This document shows positions 1-9,378 of a DNA stretch of 56,308 bases, one piece after another. The notes beneath the pieces were generated by a model, which saw only the letters and a program-made list of their open reading frames with translations, was not told where the DNA came from and did not search any database. Numbering within the stretch: position 1 is the first letter of the stretch; every line of letters begins with the position of its first letter. A program made the position numbers and the translations under genes. Where the stretch lies: contig JAISBP010000013.1 of assembly GCA_031266135.1 (NCBI GenBank), positions 1 to 56,308 of the forward strand, read 5' to 3'. The stretch is from Holosporales bacterium. Lineage in GTDB: Bacteria; Pseudomonadota; Alphaproteobacteria; RUG11792.

Positions 1-41
1 AATATATACAGCCATAAATATTTCTTTTCTGCACAAAAATA

Positions 42-214
42 TTTTCTGAAAACTAACGAATTCTTAATGTTTTTATGCTATTTTCTTATACACCATCCCA
101 AACCCCCACCCACCCGGGGCCGTCCGGGTTCCTCGTCTTGTATCTTGTATTCATTCAAGATACACTTTAGTGTATCACAATTTGTTTAATAAAACGTTAA
201 TAGAGCATAATTTT
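42..214 (-). repeat. Family C repeat, copy 1
   Basis: This stretch matches, in inverted orientation, the segment near 26448-26570. Shared blocks are the TAATGTTTTTATGC region, a C-rich CCCCCACCCACCCGG core and the AATAAAACGTTAA block. This copy carries about 55 extra bases after the C-rich core. No open reading frame explains the similarity. It lies just downstream of the orphan gene that ends at 289. The outer limits are estimated by eye. Confidence 0.7.
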
Positions 215-288
215 CATGAAGATATAAATCCAACAATATCAATGAGGTAATTGCTGCACTTACGAAGTCAAATGATTGTGGAATATAG

Positions 289-924
289 TCAAGAGTGAGG
301 ATACGGCACACCAAATTCCAATATTCCAATTGGGAGCGTCCGTGTAACCCGCATTGTGATGCTAATACCAAATCCCGAAGTGGCTGATGCTTTTATTGCA
401 ATACTTTTCATGAAGTCTCTATTTAACTGGAACTGAAACCATCCAGATTGAGCTGGAGGTGACGCATTCTTCTTAATATTTGCTATTTTGATGTCTACAA
501 TTGGCCCCAGTTTTGCCTCTATCTGCCTGTTGCAGTGTGCGGCAACGAGGACCATGGCTGGAAGGATCGTTTGGTCATACTGATAATGGAAGACTGATGC
601 CTCATTAATTATGTATGTGCCACCATCTTTATGATACTCCATCAGGCCGTATTGTGTGACATCCGACAACTGGCCTACACGTATGCCGTACCTAGTTGCT
701 TTCCAGTGATTCAATGGTTTGAATTTTGCAATTATTACTGAATCAGGTCCAAAATCTTTCCTCCATTGTTCGAGTTTATTGCCTATACCTTGGAATAACT
801 CTTCCGATACTGGTATTCCTGCTTGCCGGAAAGTAAACATAAGACATGGATCTTTTTCAACTTGTTTCAACATTTTTTTTGGGGACTGTTGCCAGAATTC
901 ATTCCCAGGCGCTTTAAAATGCAT
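289..924 (-). CDS. Hypothetical protein, 211 aa
   Basis: I do not recognise this protein. The ATG at 924 has an AGGAG Shine-Dalgarno six bases upstream, so the start is well supported. There is no signal peptide or membrane segment. The N-terminal half is mixed and charged (EFWQQSPKKML, KLEQWRKDFG). The C-terminal half is rich in beta-branched and small residues. It stands alone, divergent from mltG, with a family C repeat directly downstream. It is probably lineage-specific, and a cytoplasmic location is inferred only from the lack of an export signal. Confidence 0.6.
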   Translation of the reverse strand: MHFKAPGNEFWQQSPKKMLKQVEKDPCLMFTFRQAGIPVSEELFQGIGNKLEQWRKDFGPDSVIIAKFKPLNHWKATRYGIRVGQLSDVTQYGLMEYHKDGGTYIINEASVFHYQYDQTILPAMVLVAAHCNRQIEAKLGPIVDIKIANIKKNASPPAQSGWFQFQLNRDFMKSIAIKASATSGFGISITMRVTRTLPIGILEFGVPYPHS

Positions 925-1185
925 GGCGGCTCCTACACGACCTTATCGTATTCAAAAAACAAAAATATGCTATTAGGAGGTTTGTTATAAAACAATTTAT
1001 CATCTCAATTAATATTGAAGAAGCCGTGTATCTATATGTTATACAGTAAAATTTAATAAGTTATTAAATAGACTTCCTCCATAAATTCTGAGAATGAGGC
1101 TTGTATATACCATAGAAAATTATTACCACGATAGTTAAGTATCTCAGTATAATTATTATAGATCTCTACTGATTCTATAAGCCCA

Positions 1186-2112
1186 GTGTTCAAGGCTTTA
1201 ATTACGTCATTTGTCCTCTTGCTTGGTATTTGTTTTTCTCTTTACGAAACCAGTAATGTTGCTGATCATTCGATATTCTTTACTAGGGACGAAAATATTT
1301 ATGATGTCATTAAGAAAGATAAATCCTTTAAGGTGGGATTACTATTCTTCATTGCGAATTCTATCGACTATATTAGGAGAAGGATGCAGACAGGCGAGTA
1401 TATAGTACATTATAATGAAACGGCCATTTCTGTTCTTCAAAAAGTTTTTAACGGCAATAATATTACTCATAAGATCACGATTCCTGAAGGATTGACAACT
1501 CAAATGATCGTAGAGATTTTAAATAAAAATGATTTATTGATGGGGGAAATAAAGGAGATTCCGGAAGAGGGCTCAATAATGCCGAGTACTTATTTCTATA
1601 AGTTTCATGATACAAAAGAGTCAATCATCATAAAGATGAAGAATCAAATGACTCAAATAATCTCAAGAATACAGAGGCAGAATAGTACTAATCTTAGTAT
1701 GAAGGAAATTTTAATTCTAGCTTCGATCATCGAAAAAGAAGTAAAGCTTGAAGAAGAACTTGAGTTGGTGTCGTCCGTCTTTCATAATAGACTTCGGAAA
1801 AAAATGAGGCTGCAGAGTTGCCCAACGGTTATTTATTCGATTTCTAATGGATACGGTAAAATCAACAGAAAACTAACGAAGGAAGATACTTCATTCAAAG
1901 GCCCGTTCAATACGTATCGTGTAGCAGGTCTCCCACCGACGCCGATATGCTGCCCCGGAGAAAAGGCGATTAATGCTGCTATGAATCCCAAACATACTAA
2001 TTTCCTTTATTTTGTATTATCACCTGACTATAAACATCATTACTTTTCTATCGACTATAAAACTCACAATAAACGTAAGAAAGCCATTGCTAATACTACG
2101 AATAGCAATTAA
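1186..2112 (+). CDS. mltG: Endolytic murein transglycosylase MltG
   Basis: Inner-membrane lytic transglycosylase that cleaves nascent glycan strands and helps terminate peptidoglycan polymerisation. A single N-terminal membrane segment (about residues 4-20) precedes the YceG-like domain. The catalytic glutamate is E183 in the motif SIIEKEV, and the signature NTYRVAGLPPTPI is at 242-254. The length of 308 aa is slightly short for the family. The start is a GTG with no strong Shine-Dalgarno; no better in-frame start is visible. It stands alone here, not beside fabF, pabC or tmk as in many bacteria. Confidence 0.93.
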   Translation: MFKALITSFVLLLGICFSLYETSNVADHSIFFTRDENIYDVIKKDKSFKVGLLFFIANSIDYIRRRMQTGEYIVHYNETAISVLQKVFNGNNITHKITIPEGLTTQMIVEILNKNDLLMGEIKEIPEEGSIMPSTYFYKFHDTKESIIIKMKNQMTQIISRIQRQNSTNLSMKEILILASIIEKEVKLEEELELVSSVFHNRLRKKMRLQSCPTVIYSISNGYGKINRKLTKEDTSFKGPFNTYRVAGLPPTPICCPGEKAINAAMNPKHTNFLYFVLSPDYKHHYFSIDYKTHNKRKKAIANTTNSN

Positions 2113-2331
2113 TCACGATATACACTTTCCACGTTGTAATAGGCGCTGTGAATGTATTTTAGTAAGTTACTAAAGTTAATCAAAACATCGTATAATCAAT
2201 CATTAATAACATGTTCTTCTAAATTAGAAGTACAGAATAGGGTGAGAAAAAGCTTTTTATGAGGTTTAATACTATATTCATAATAGGCCCAGAGGATTCC
2301 ATAATAATCCCCCGGGATACTGTGTAAATAT

Positions 2332-3711
2332 TTACTTCGTGTCTGGCTCATCCTTCTGATCTGATGGCTCGGAATCAGTGCTACCCTTATCGGATGGCAC
2401 GGGCTGATCAGCTGATGCCGGTTCCCCAGACATTGGCGCTGACTGATCAAGACGGGCTTGCGTTTTTGCAAGCTGCTCTTTTAGATTAGCTAGTTCCTGA
2501 TCTTTGGCTGATAATTGGGTTTGTAGGGTTTTCAAATCAGTTGGCGGTGCCGCAAAGGACATATCCAGTTTGCTCGGCTGGTGTTGAGCCCTAGCCAATT
2601 CCTCAGCGAAAACTAATGAAAGAGTTCCTGGAGTTTGACCTCTCAGAGCAGTCCATCGGGTGCTAACCTCTTGCAGAGTCGTGCCGAATAGACCATAATC
2701 GGATCCAAGGTCAAACCCCAATGATCCGTATTGACACAGAATGAATTGAAACATTTCCGGCATATCCCTGAACTGGAACGTGTTATGATACCAACTCTTT
2801 GGATCTCCAAGTGGAACGGAGACCTTAGCGATTTGAGTTGCTGCATCTTGAGGGATACCTGGTATCGTTATCCTAAGGAATTCTGCCAACTCTGGAATAT
2901 AAGTGGAAGGCGTGTTGTACCGGATCTGAAATTCCCTGGTACCGAAAGAGCCATCGGCTCCTTCCAGGAATTTAGGAAGCTTATCTTTGAGTTGGTCCCA
3001 GTTAGCCTGGCACACTTTCACAAAACGCCTTATCAAACCATTAACGGTTCCGCTTGGATCTGACGAATTGAGGAAATCTGGACCAGTTGCCCTAAGTAAG
3101 TCGCGTAGACTCTCTGCTACTTCCTGTACGGCAGTCCCGTTATTTCCTTGCAACGATTCTACCAAGCTTGCAATTTCTCCTGAATATTTGGCATTTGCTT
3201 CGCCTGGCCTGCTCATTAACCCTCTGATACCACATACCACAGCGATCAAACCAGATGGCAGTGCTTTCCTGAGATGCTTTAACTGCGTTTCGACGTGAAC
3301 CATTGGCTGATTGCGAGAAGAAATAATTGATATTACGAATTGGTCTTCCGGATCCATATAAGCACCAGCTAAAAGACTTGGCGCCCCTGGCAATGCGACA
3401 CCCCTAAGCGGGTCGAAACATGATGAACCTAGTTGTGGTAAGCCAGCGCCCCCGCCTGGCCGGGGCAAAAGGCTTGAAAAGTATGGGACGATACCAAACC
3501 CAGATCCTTGAAGATATGGATCAATAGAACATCCCTGTCTGCCACTCATCAGCACTTCTGGTGCGCAATACATCTGATGGGGAGCAGGTGTAATGGTAAT
3601 GGGAAATAGAGTAGCATAGCTTGTACCCAAACTTGCATTCGCGGCATTTAGCATGGCAGCTCCAGCGATGATTGTCAGTGCCCTTTGATAGTACTTCATT
3701 TTTACTTTCAT
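2332..3711 (-). CDS. Secreted protein with coiled coil and acidic tail, 459 aa
   Basis: Unrecognised exported protein. The ATG at 3711 follows a good AGGAG at suitable spacing; a second ATG lies three codons in. Residues 1-26 form a Sec signal peptide ending in LNAANA. Next comes a Gly/Pro-rich segment (about 85-110) and a mostly helical body. A short coiled coil of about 40 residues (QLSAKDQELANLKEQLAKTQ) follows, then an acidic, Pro/Ser-rich low-complexity tail. The tail and coil resemble those of many secreted effectors, but that is an inference. A strong promoter lies upstream at 3773-3802. Confidence 0.75.
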   Translation of the reverse strand: MKVKMKYYQRALTIIAGAAMLNAANASLGTSYATLFPITITPAPHQMYCAPEVLMSGRQGCSIDPYLQGSGFGIVPYFSSLLPRPGGGAGLPQLGSSCFDPLRGVALPGAPSLLAGAYMDPEDQFVISIISSRNQPMVHVETQLKHLRKALPSGLIAVVCGIRGLMSRPGEANAKYSGEIASLVESLQGNNGTAVQEVAESLRDLLRATGPDFLNSSDPSGTVNGLIRRFVKVCQANWDQLKDKLPKFLEGADGSFGTREFQIRYNTPSTYIPELAEFLRITIPGIPQDAATQIAKVSVPLGDPKSWYHNTFQFRDMPEMFQFILCQYGSLGFDLGSDYGLFGTTLQEVSTRWTALRGQTPGTLSLVFAEELARAQHQPSKLDMSFAAPPTDLKTLQTQLSAKDQELANLKEQLAKTQARLDQSAPMSGEPASADQPVPSDKGSTDSEPSDQKDEPDTK

Positions 3712-3772
3712 TATTTTTTCTCCTGAAATTGAAAAATCTCTGAATACTTCTACGATTATTCACATAGCGATA

Positions 3773-3802
3773 CTTATACTCCATTTTGTACGATGATGTC
3801 AA
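3773..3802 (-). promoter_or_regulatory. Sigma-70 promoter of the 459-aa secreted protein
   Basis: Read on the minus strand: TTGACA (3802-3797), 18-bp spacer, TATAAG (3778-3773). The leader to the ATG at 3711 would be about 55 nt. The -35 box abuts a decayed family A fragment. Confidence 0.6.
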
Positions 3803-3803
3803 T

Positions 3804-3842
3804 AGATCTTTTTCGCCACATTCAGAATCAGAATTAAAGGAA
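3804..3842 (+). repeat. Family A relic
   Basis: AGATCTTTTTCGCCACATTC followed by AGAATCAGAATT resembles the left arm of the relic at 20183 (AGACATCTTCGAAACCACC, then AGAATCAGAATT). Only one arm remains, so this is called by similarity alone. Confidence 0.4.
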
Positions 3843-3858
3843 CGGTAATCGTTCCTTT
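3836..3858 (-). terminator. Hairpin after the 156-aa secreted protein gene
   Basis: AAAGGAACG, loop GTAAT, CGTTCCTTT form a perfect 9-bp stem only 9 bases beyond the stop codon of the gene ending at 3867. The downstream T-run is weak on the minus strand, so terminator function is inferred from position and symmetry. Confidence 0.55.
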
Positions 3859-3866
3859 ATCATATG

Positions 3867-4337
3867 TTATCCGTTCGATTCAGACCATTCTCGGTATGCT
3901 TCGGTTCCTGCATCGTGGACACCTTGCGTTGTTAGTTGTTGACCGGCTTGTATCATGTCTCTTAATTTCCGGAATGTGGATACAGTTACTTCCGCAGGGA
4001 AGTTGTGTTGATTAAATTCAGCTCCTCTGCTTTCGAATCCTTCCCCGTGTCCTCCTCCTTCTACCAGAACCATCACTTCCGCAAATCTACAGTACCACTG
4101 CTTCCATTCTGCTTCTGCCCAGTTTTCCTGAGTAGTTATTGCTCGTCCTATATTGACTACCTCGTCCTGGCCAACCATATCCAAATCTGGGAATTTCGCC
4201 CTTACCTGTTCCATTATACTGTCAGTAGTTTCGACTTGAGCTGCTGCTGAAGATTCGCTCACACAGTCGATCACTATGCTGCTTATAAGAACTGTCATCG
4301 CGGCTATAGCGATTCTCGCCAGTCTTTTGCTATTCAT
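3867..4337 (-). CDS. Small secreted protein, 156 aa
   Basis: Unrecognised exported protein. The open frame extends upstream to 4490. I place the start at the ATG at 4337 because GTGGAGAA lies seven bases before it and a clean signal peptide begins there (MNSKRLARIAIAAMTVLIS..., likely cleaved near SSAAA). The longer form would bury the signal sequence and include the promoter. The mature part is acidic and Trp/Glu-rich (ENWAEAEWKQWYCRF), with no known motif. It has its own promoter at 4401-4429 and a hairpin right after the stop, so it looks like a one-gene transcription unit. Confidence 0.7.
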   Translation of the reverse strand: MNSKRLARIAIAAMTVLISSIVIDCVSESSAAAQVETTDSIMEQVRAKFPDLDMVGQDEVVNIGRAITTQENWAEAEWKQWYCRFAEVMVLVEGGGHGEGFESRGAEFNQHNFPAEVTVSTFRKLRDMIQAGQQLTTQGVHDAGTEAYREWSESNG

Positions 4338-4400
4338 ACTGATTTCTCCACAAACTTTAGGATCGGTCATTCCTACACGAAGGACCGTATTTGTTGGTCC

Positions 4401-4429
4401 ATGGTATTTGAAGTATCTGACATTGTCAA
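4401..4429 (-). promoter_or_regulatory. Sigma-70 promoter of the 156-aa secreted protein
   Basis: On the minus strand: TTGACA (4429-4424), 17-bp spacer, TACCAT (4406-4401). The -35 box and spacing are consensus and the -10 box is weaker. Its place inside the longer open frame supports the later start at 4337. Confidence 0.5.
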
Positions 4430-4612
4430 TCCTAATTATTCGGTGAGATCTTATGAATAGACTACCGTTTACTTCAAATATATACATCATGCTCCCCCAA
4501 AAGAAAAAGGAACTTGGATCATTTTTGAATGCTTTAGTTAGCTAGCTTGATTTTTTGATTGTTGTGGATTATGTTTTCGTAAGTAGCTCAATGAGTTAGT
4601 AAATACTGATTA

Positions 4613-6880
4613 GTGAATGCAACGAACAATACTCACGAGAAGATAAGAGAAAATTCGATTGGGTACATCTTTATTGGATTGTTACTATTATGTCTCTCAG
4701 CATTATTTACGATATCGCTGATTTCCTACACATCATCTGATGTAGCCCTCTTCTCATTCAGCCTGACGCAGAATCTGAATTGGTTAGACGATATCGGGGC
4801 ATTTTCAGCAGATTTCCTTCTGCAATCATTCGGGTTATTTGCTTATCCATTAATATTCCTAATTTTTATTTGGAGTTTATGCTTCATGACCGGGAAAATT
4901 CAACGTATCAAACACAGATACTGCGTTTTCCTCGCCTTCACGCTGATGGGGTGCATCGTCTTCAACGTCGCATCTTCCAATTCTTTTTTCGCGAATATTA
5001 TGAGGGATAATATCAAGGCTGACTACTACGCCGGTGGATTCGTCGGATATTCATTATCCAAAATTATATTTGTGAATATACTGGGACAATACGTATGGAA
5101 TAAATGGATTTTCACAGGGATATTTATAGTTTGGTTATTCATTACAAAAGAAGCCTTCTTCATAAATTTTGGCTCGATATTCGAGAAGGTATCACTACTA
5201 TTCGGAAATATAACACAGAATATTGCACAGAGAAAGAGGAATAAATTAGATAACGGCGACGCCGTGTGGACTAGTCAGGTCCGTACATACGATCCCGGTC
5301 ATGAAGATGGGAAATACACGACGCCATCTGACGAGCTCCAGGCTACAGATAATGATCACATGGCAAAATATGTGGATATCTCCGGCATCGTCGTTGGGGG
5401 AGGTGAATATACCATTCCCCACATCGATCTCCTGGATAAGTATAATCAAAATGAACATCGCCAAGACGATAAGAAGATAGCGAGTCTTTCGAGTGAATTG
5501 AAGAATGTTCTGGAGGAATTCGGGGTTAAAGGTGAAATATTGAACGTCAGGCAAGGCCCCGTTGTCACGATGTTCGAGTTTCGGCCGAGTCCCGGGATTA
5601 AGACCTCCCGCGTCATAAGCCTGAGTGATGATATAGCCCGCTCGATGAGTGCAGTATCCGCCAGGATTTCCACGCTCCCAGGACAGAATGCGATAGGTAT
5701 CGAGCTCCCCAATAAGCACCGGCAAACCGTCTATCTAAGGGAGATCATCTCCTCAGATATCTTCAGGGATTTTACGGGGGGTATTCCCCTCATCCTGGGG
5801 AAGGATATTAGCGGGAATCCGATTCTGGCGGACCTCGCCAAGATGCCGCACCTCCTCGTGGCCGGGACGACGGGATCCGGTAAGTCGGTCTCCATCAACG
5901 ACATGATCTTGTCGATTTTATTCAAGTTCTCGCCAAAGGACTGCAAGTTGATCATGATCGACCCCAAGATGCTCGAATTATCGGTGTACGATGAGATACC
6001 GCATCTATTGACCCCAGTCGTCACAGATCACAAGAAGGCCGTCTTCGCACTGAAATGGGCCGTGACCGAAATGGAGAGTAGGTATCGGATGATGTCCAAG
6101 CTTGGAGTTCGCAACATCGATGGATTCAACAAGAAGCTGGTGGAATCCAGGGAGAAGGGAGACATGTTGGTCCGGAAGGTTCAGACCGGATTCGATCAGG
6201 AGACGGGGCGCCCGATCTTCGAAACGCAGCAGCTGGATTTTGAACCGATGCCGTATATAGTGGTTATAGTGGATGAGATGGCGGACCTCATGCTGGTGGC
6301 CGGGAAGGATGTCGAGGCCGCGATCCAGAGACTAGCCCAGATGGCGAGAGCCGCCGGAATACACCTCATCATGGCGACGCAGAGGCCATCGGTCGATGTG
6401 ATCACCGGGACGATCAAGGCCAATTTCCCGACACGGATTAGCTTCCAGGTGACCTCCAAGATCGATAGCCGAACCATCCTGGGGGAGCAGGGTGCTGAGC
6501 AACTCTTGGGTCAGGGAGATATGCTGTATATGTCCGGTGCCGGACGGATCCTACGGATTCATGGGCCCTTCGTGAAGGATAATGAGGTCGAACGGATAGT
6601 TTCGTATATAAAGGGACAGTGTGAACCTGAATACGTCGACGTCATCAGTGAACCGTTCCAGGATGATTCGAAGATGGGGTCCGATAAGGGGAATGCTGGA
6701 GATGAGTTATATCAGAAGGCTCTGGAAATAGTGATGGCCGATCGAAAGGTATCGATCAGCTACATCCAGAGGAAGCTCCAGATAGGATACAATCGGGCCG
6801 CTAGAATTATAGAGGAAATGGAAGGGAAGGGTATAGTATCAGTCCAGGACCACACCGGTAAGCGAAAGATACTGGTATGA
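4613..6880 (+). CDS. ftsK: DNA translocase FtsK
   Basis: Septal DNA pump that clears the chromosome from the division plane and supports dimer resolution. The 755-aa protein has an N-terminal membrane domain with about four helices (residues 15-180), a short linker, then the RecA-like motor. Walker A is GTTGSGKS (about 418-425) and Walker B is VIVDEMAD (about 550). The C-terminal winged-helix gamma domain covers about 695-750 (VSISYIQRKLQIGYNRAARI). The start is GTG. The membrane part is AT-rich, while the motor part is visibly richer in GC-ending codons. It converges with the next gene across a structured intergenic segment. Confidence 0.97.
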   Translation: MNATNNTHEKIRENSIGYIFIGLLLLCLSALFTISLISYTSSDVALFSFSLTQNLNWLDDIGAFSADFLLQSFGLFAYPLIFLIFIWSLCFMTGKIQRIKHRYCVFLAFTLMGCIVFNVASSNSFFANIMRDNIKADYYAGGFVGYSLSKIIFVNILGQYVWNKWIFTGIFIVWLFITKEAFFINFGSIFEKVSLLFGNITQNIAQRKRNKLDNGDAVWTSQVRTYDPGHEDGKYTTPSDELQATDNDHMAKYVDISGIVVGGGEYTIPHIDLLDKYNQNEHRQDDKKIASLSSELKNVLEEFGVKGEILNVRQGPVVTMFEFRPSPGIKTSRVISLSDDIARSMSAVSARISTLPGQNAIGIELPNKHRQTVYLREIISSDIFRDFTGGIPLILGKDISGNPILADLAKMPHLLVAGTTGSGKSVSINDMILSILFKFSPKDCKLIMIDPKMLELSVYDEIPHLLTPVVTDHKKAVFALKWAVTEMESRYRMMSKLGVRNIDGFNKKLVESREKGDMLVRKVQTGFDQETGRPIFETQQLDFEPMPYIVVIVDEMADLMLVAGKDVEAAIQRLAQMARAAGIHLIMATQRPSVDVITGTIKANFPTRISFQVTSKIDSRTILGEQGAEQLLGQGDMLYMSGAGRILRIHGPFVKDNEVERIVSYIKGQCEPEYVDVISEPFQDDSKMGSDKGNAGDELYQKALEIVMADRKVSISYIQRKLQIGYNRAARIIEEMEGKGIVSVQDHTGKRKILV

Positions 6881-6889
6881 GCTTATAGA

Positions 6890-6940
6890 AGCCGAGACTC
6901 GAATCCTCACGTACGTTTCAAATACGCTGAGGGTCCGGCT
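6890..6940. terminator. Two-tier hairpin between convergent genes
   Basis: An outer stem pairs AGCCG(A)GAC with GTCCGGCT. An inner stem pairs CCTCACGTA with TACG(C)TGAGG around a 9-base loop. It fills the gap between ftsK and the opposing 711-aa gene, so a bidirectional terminator is the simplest reading. Neither side has a proper T-run. Confidence 0.4.
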
Positions 6941-6968
6941 CTTGAAATATCTTTCGAAGAAATATTAC

Positions 6969-9104
6969 TTAAAACACAACTTCAGGATCGTTATCTTCTG
7001 TATCAATATCTGGTAATAATTTACGTTCATCGTGACTAAATTCTTCTGTCTGATTTTGATCATCTTCAAGGTCTATCTGAAATTGTTCAGAAGCGTCTGT
7101 ACCTAATTCATTTTCCTTACTTGACGAAGTTTCTGACTTAGGTGCTTCATTTTGCTGTTGTGTTGAAATCCTTGGCGCTGATATAAATTGCGTTTGCTGA
7201 GGGGCGCCGAATGTCTGTTGTCCTGCTAATATCTGCGAACCATACTGCATCATCATAGGTTGAAATTGCGCTGCAGTACCGTACTGCATCATAGGTGGCA
7301 TTTGTGCTGCTGGGCCATATTGCATCATAGGTTGAAATTGCGCTACTGTACCATCCTGTAACTGAATGAATTGTGGGAATTGCGCTGCAGTACCGTACTG
7401 CATCATAGGTTGCGGTGTCATAGATTGCTGGCGTTTATGATTTTTAATAAGTGGTCGTACAGTTGGAATTACTCTAGCGTTGTATGGTAGTTCATCGATT
7501 ACCTTACCGCTTACTAGTTCTGTATCAGGAGAAAATGTCGATGGTTGTAACGATTCATTTTGGGATGATTCACCTTCCTCTGCATTCGTTGAAGCTTCGG
7601 AGTCAGGTTGCAATTCCGAATCTTGAGGAGCGTCATCTTGAGATTGTTCTGAGGCGTCTGTTGCCGGCTCATCTTCCGCTTCTTGAGGAGGAGCGTCTGA
7701 AGATGCTTTAGGATTTGGCGCTACTTTAGCACTAGCTGCTAGCATTTGGCGGACTTCCTGAAAATCTTCACTTAAGCTTTGATCATCTAGCATAAAGTCC
7801 ATATTGAAGTTCTTTTTGGCACTCATATTAAAGTCTGAAACCGCTCTATTATTACTCTTTATGAGGAATCCAATAAGAGATTCCATAATACATTGAGCAT
7901 TACTCAATCTTCCTCCATTTTTAGGTGGGAAAATGGTTTCGACGGCAGATTTAATAAGATTAAATTGTTTACTTTTGCTTCTTTTTTTCCCCAATGGCCA
8001 ATTATTTGGTATTGTTACCTTCACGTTTATTGTAACGAATTGAAATCCATTGGCTGTTGGTGTTACAGAGCAATTGCAAAGTGTTATGGGGGATTTGCAT
8101 TGAGTTACTTCTGATGAGAAATTTATCATAAACAAGTGTTGCTTAAGAACTGGGTGTTTCAATAAAGCGGAAATAGACGAGCCACCTCCTTCTACTGTTG
8201 GACAATCAATGCTGGTAAATTTGATTCGTGCCGCTTCTTTACTTATTTTTTTAAGATATCCTCGTGATGGTTCTGCGGTTATAGCAAAGAGCTCATGTGC
8301 AGATTCAAAGAATTCGGAGATTCCCCATTTGAGGTAATTAGCAGCGGCATCAGCGTCTCTGTCGCCAATTGCATTTGTTACTAATTCTAAAATACTTTCA
8401 CTCGTTGAATTAGAAATAAGTTCAAGCCGAGTTTTTAAATCTCCAGTTGACAGATGTCCAAATAATTTTATGATAAACGAATTTTTACCTATTGTAAGGG
8501 AATCATACTCAGGTCCACTACTATGCGATTCCGGCTTATGTATAGGCTCTTTGCCAAAATAAGCGGATGCTGCTCCAGTAGCAAAATCTGCTGTCGACCC
8601 TAGGCATCCAAGAATTCTTTTATCTGGTAACGGCCTACTTTTTGCATGACTTAATCCTTCCATTAACGTTACTAGATCAGCGTCTGTGGCAACAGCGCTA
8701 GCTACTAGTGATCCAGTTCCACTACCCAAGCAACCATCTGTAAAAAAGCTTAATGGGTACCCTGTTTCGTTCCCGGTCCCGCCTTGATTAAGTCGTTCAC
8801 GCATAAAGTGAAAGAAGTAGGCAGCACTATACGCGGAATATACTCCATCCGCACTCATGTTAAATATAACATCAGTGATATCGGTATTCCGGGATCTTCC
8901 AACTTGAGTCGATATTTCCTGCATCACTCGTAGAAGTCGATCTATGGTTATTCCGCGATGTGCATTGTGAAATGCCTTAACTCGATTACCTCCATCGGCA
9001 AGCCGATCTTCTAGCTCTGCTTGATCAGTAGCGAATCCTACTCCGCAGTGGATACTAGCTACTAGAGTAGTAAAAAATGTTAGAGCTTTGTTGATTGGTT
9101 TCAT
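6969..9104 (-). CDS. Secreted patatin-like protein with PMMQYG repeats, 711 aa
   Basis: Exported protein with a signal peptide of about 25 residues (cleavage near GVGFA) and a GGGGG-type Shine-Dalgarno. Residues 78-140 resemble the start of patatin-like phospholipases: a strand, then SADG (84-87) where the oxyanion DGGG loop would be, the helix YSAYSAAYFF, and GSGTGSLVASAVAT (127-140) where GxSxG would be. The nucleophile position appears to be Gly, with serines shifted to either side, so activity is doubtful. Residues from about 465 are acidic and low in complexity. From about 560 there are tandem copies of a PMMQYGTAAQF-type repeat. Secretion and repeats suggest a host-directed protein; the patatin call is by eye. 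Confidence 0.6.
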   Translation of the reverse strand: MKPINKALTFFTTLVASIHCGVGFATDQAELEDRLADGGNRVKAFHNAHRGITIDRLLRVMQEISTQVGRSRNTDITDVIFNMSADGVYSAYSAAYFFHFMRERLNQGGTGNETGYPLSFFTDGCLGSGTGSLVASAVATDADLVTLMEGLSHAKSRPLPDKRILGCLGSTADFATGAASAYFGKEPIHKPESHSSGPEYDSLTIGKNSFIIKLFGHLSTGDLKTRLELISNSTSESILELVTNAIGDRDADAAANYLKWGISEFFESAHELFAITAEPSRGYLKKISKEAARIKFTSIDCPTVEGGGSSISALLKHPVLKQHLFMINFSSEVTQCKSPITLCNCSVTPTANGFQFVTINVKVTIPNNWPLGKKRSKSKQFNLIKSAVETIFPPKNGGRLSNAQCIMESLIGFLIKSNNRAVSDFNMSAKKNFNMDFMLDDQSLSEDFQEVRQMLAASAKVAPNPKASSDAPPQEAEDEPATDASEQSQDDAPQDSELQPDSEASTNAEEGESSQNESLQPSTFSPDTELVSGKVIDELPYNARVIPTVRPLIKNHKRQQSMTPQPMMQYGTAAQFPQFIQLQDGTVAQFQPMMQYGPAAQMPPMMQYGTAAQFQPMMMQYGSQILAGQQTFGAPQQTQFISAPRISTQQQNEAPKSETSSSKENELGTDASEQFQIDLEDDQNQTEEFSHDERKLLPDIDTEDNDPEVVF

Positions 9105-9378
9105 AAAGCCCCCAATAAAAAACTTAGCCTTGTAAATATAGCCTAAGTAAAAAACGTTAATAATGTGTTAACAATAGTTAAAAGAAAAGTTAATTTGCTC
9201 TCATTTTATTTATAGAAGATATTCAAATAAATGATGTAAGCAAATAAAGATAAAATTTCATTGAGGACATTACAAAGAGTTACAAATAATACCTTTGTAA
9301 AAATAAAAAATAAAATTAACTTATATTTAATAAAGATTTATTAGAATAGATTTGGAGAAATTCTTAAAGAGAAAAAAT

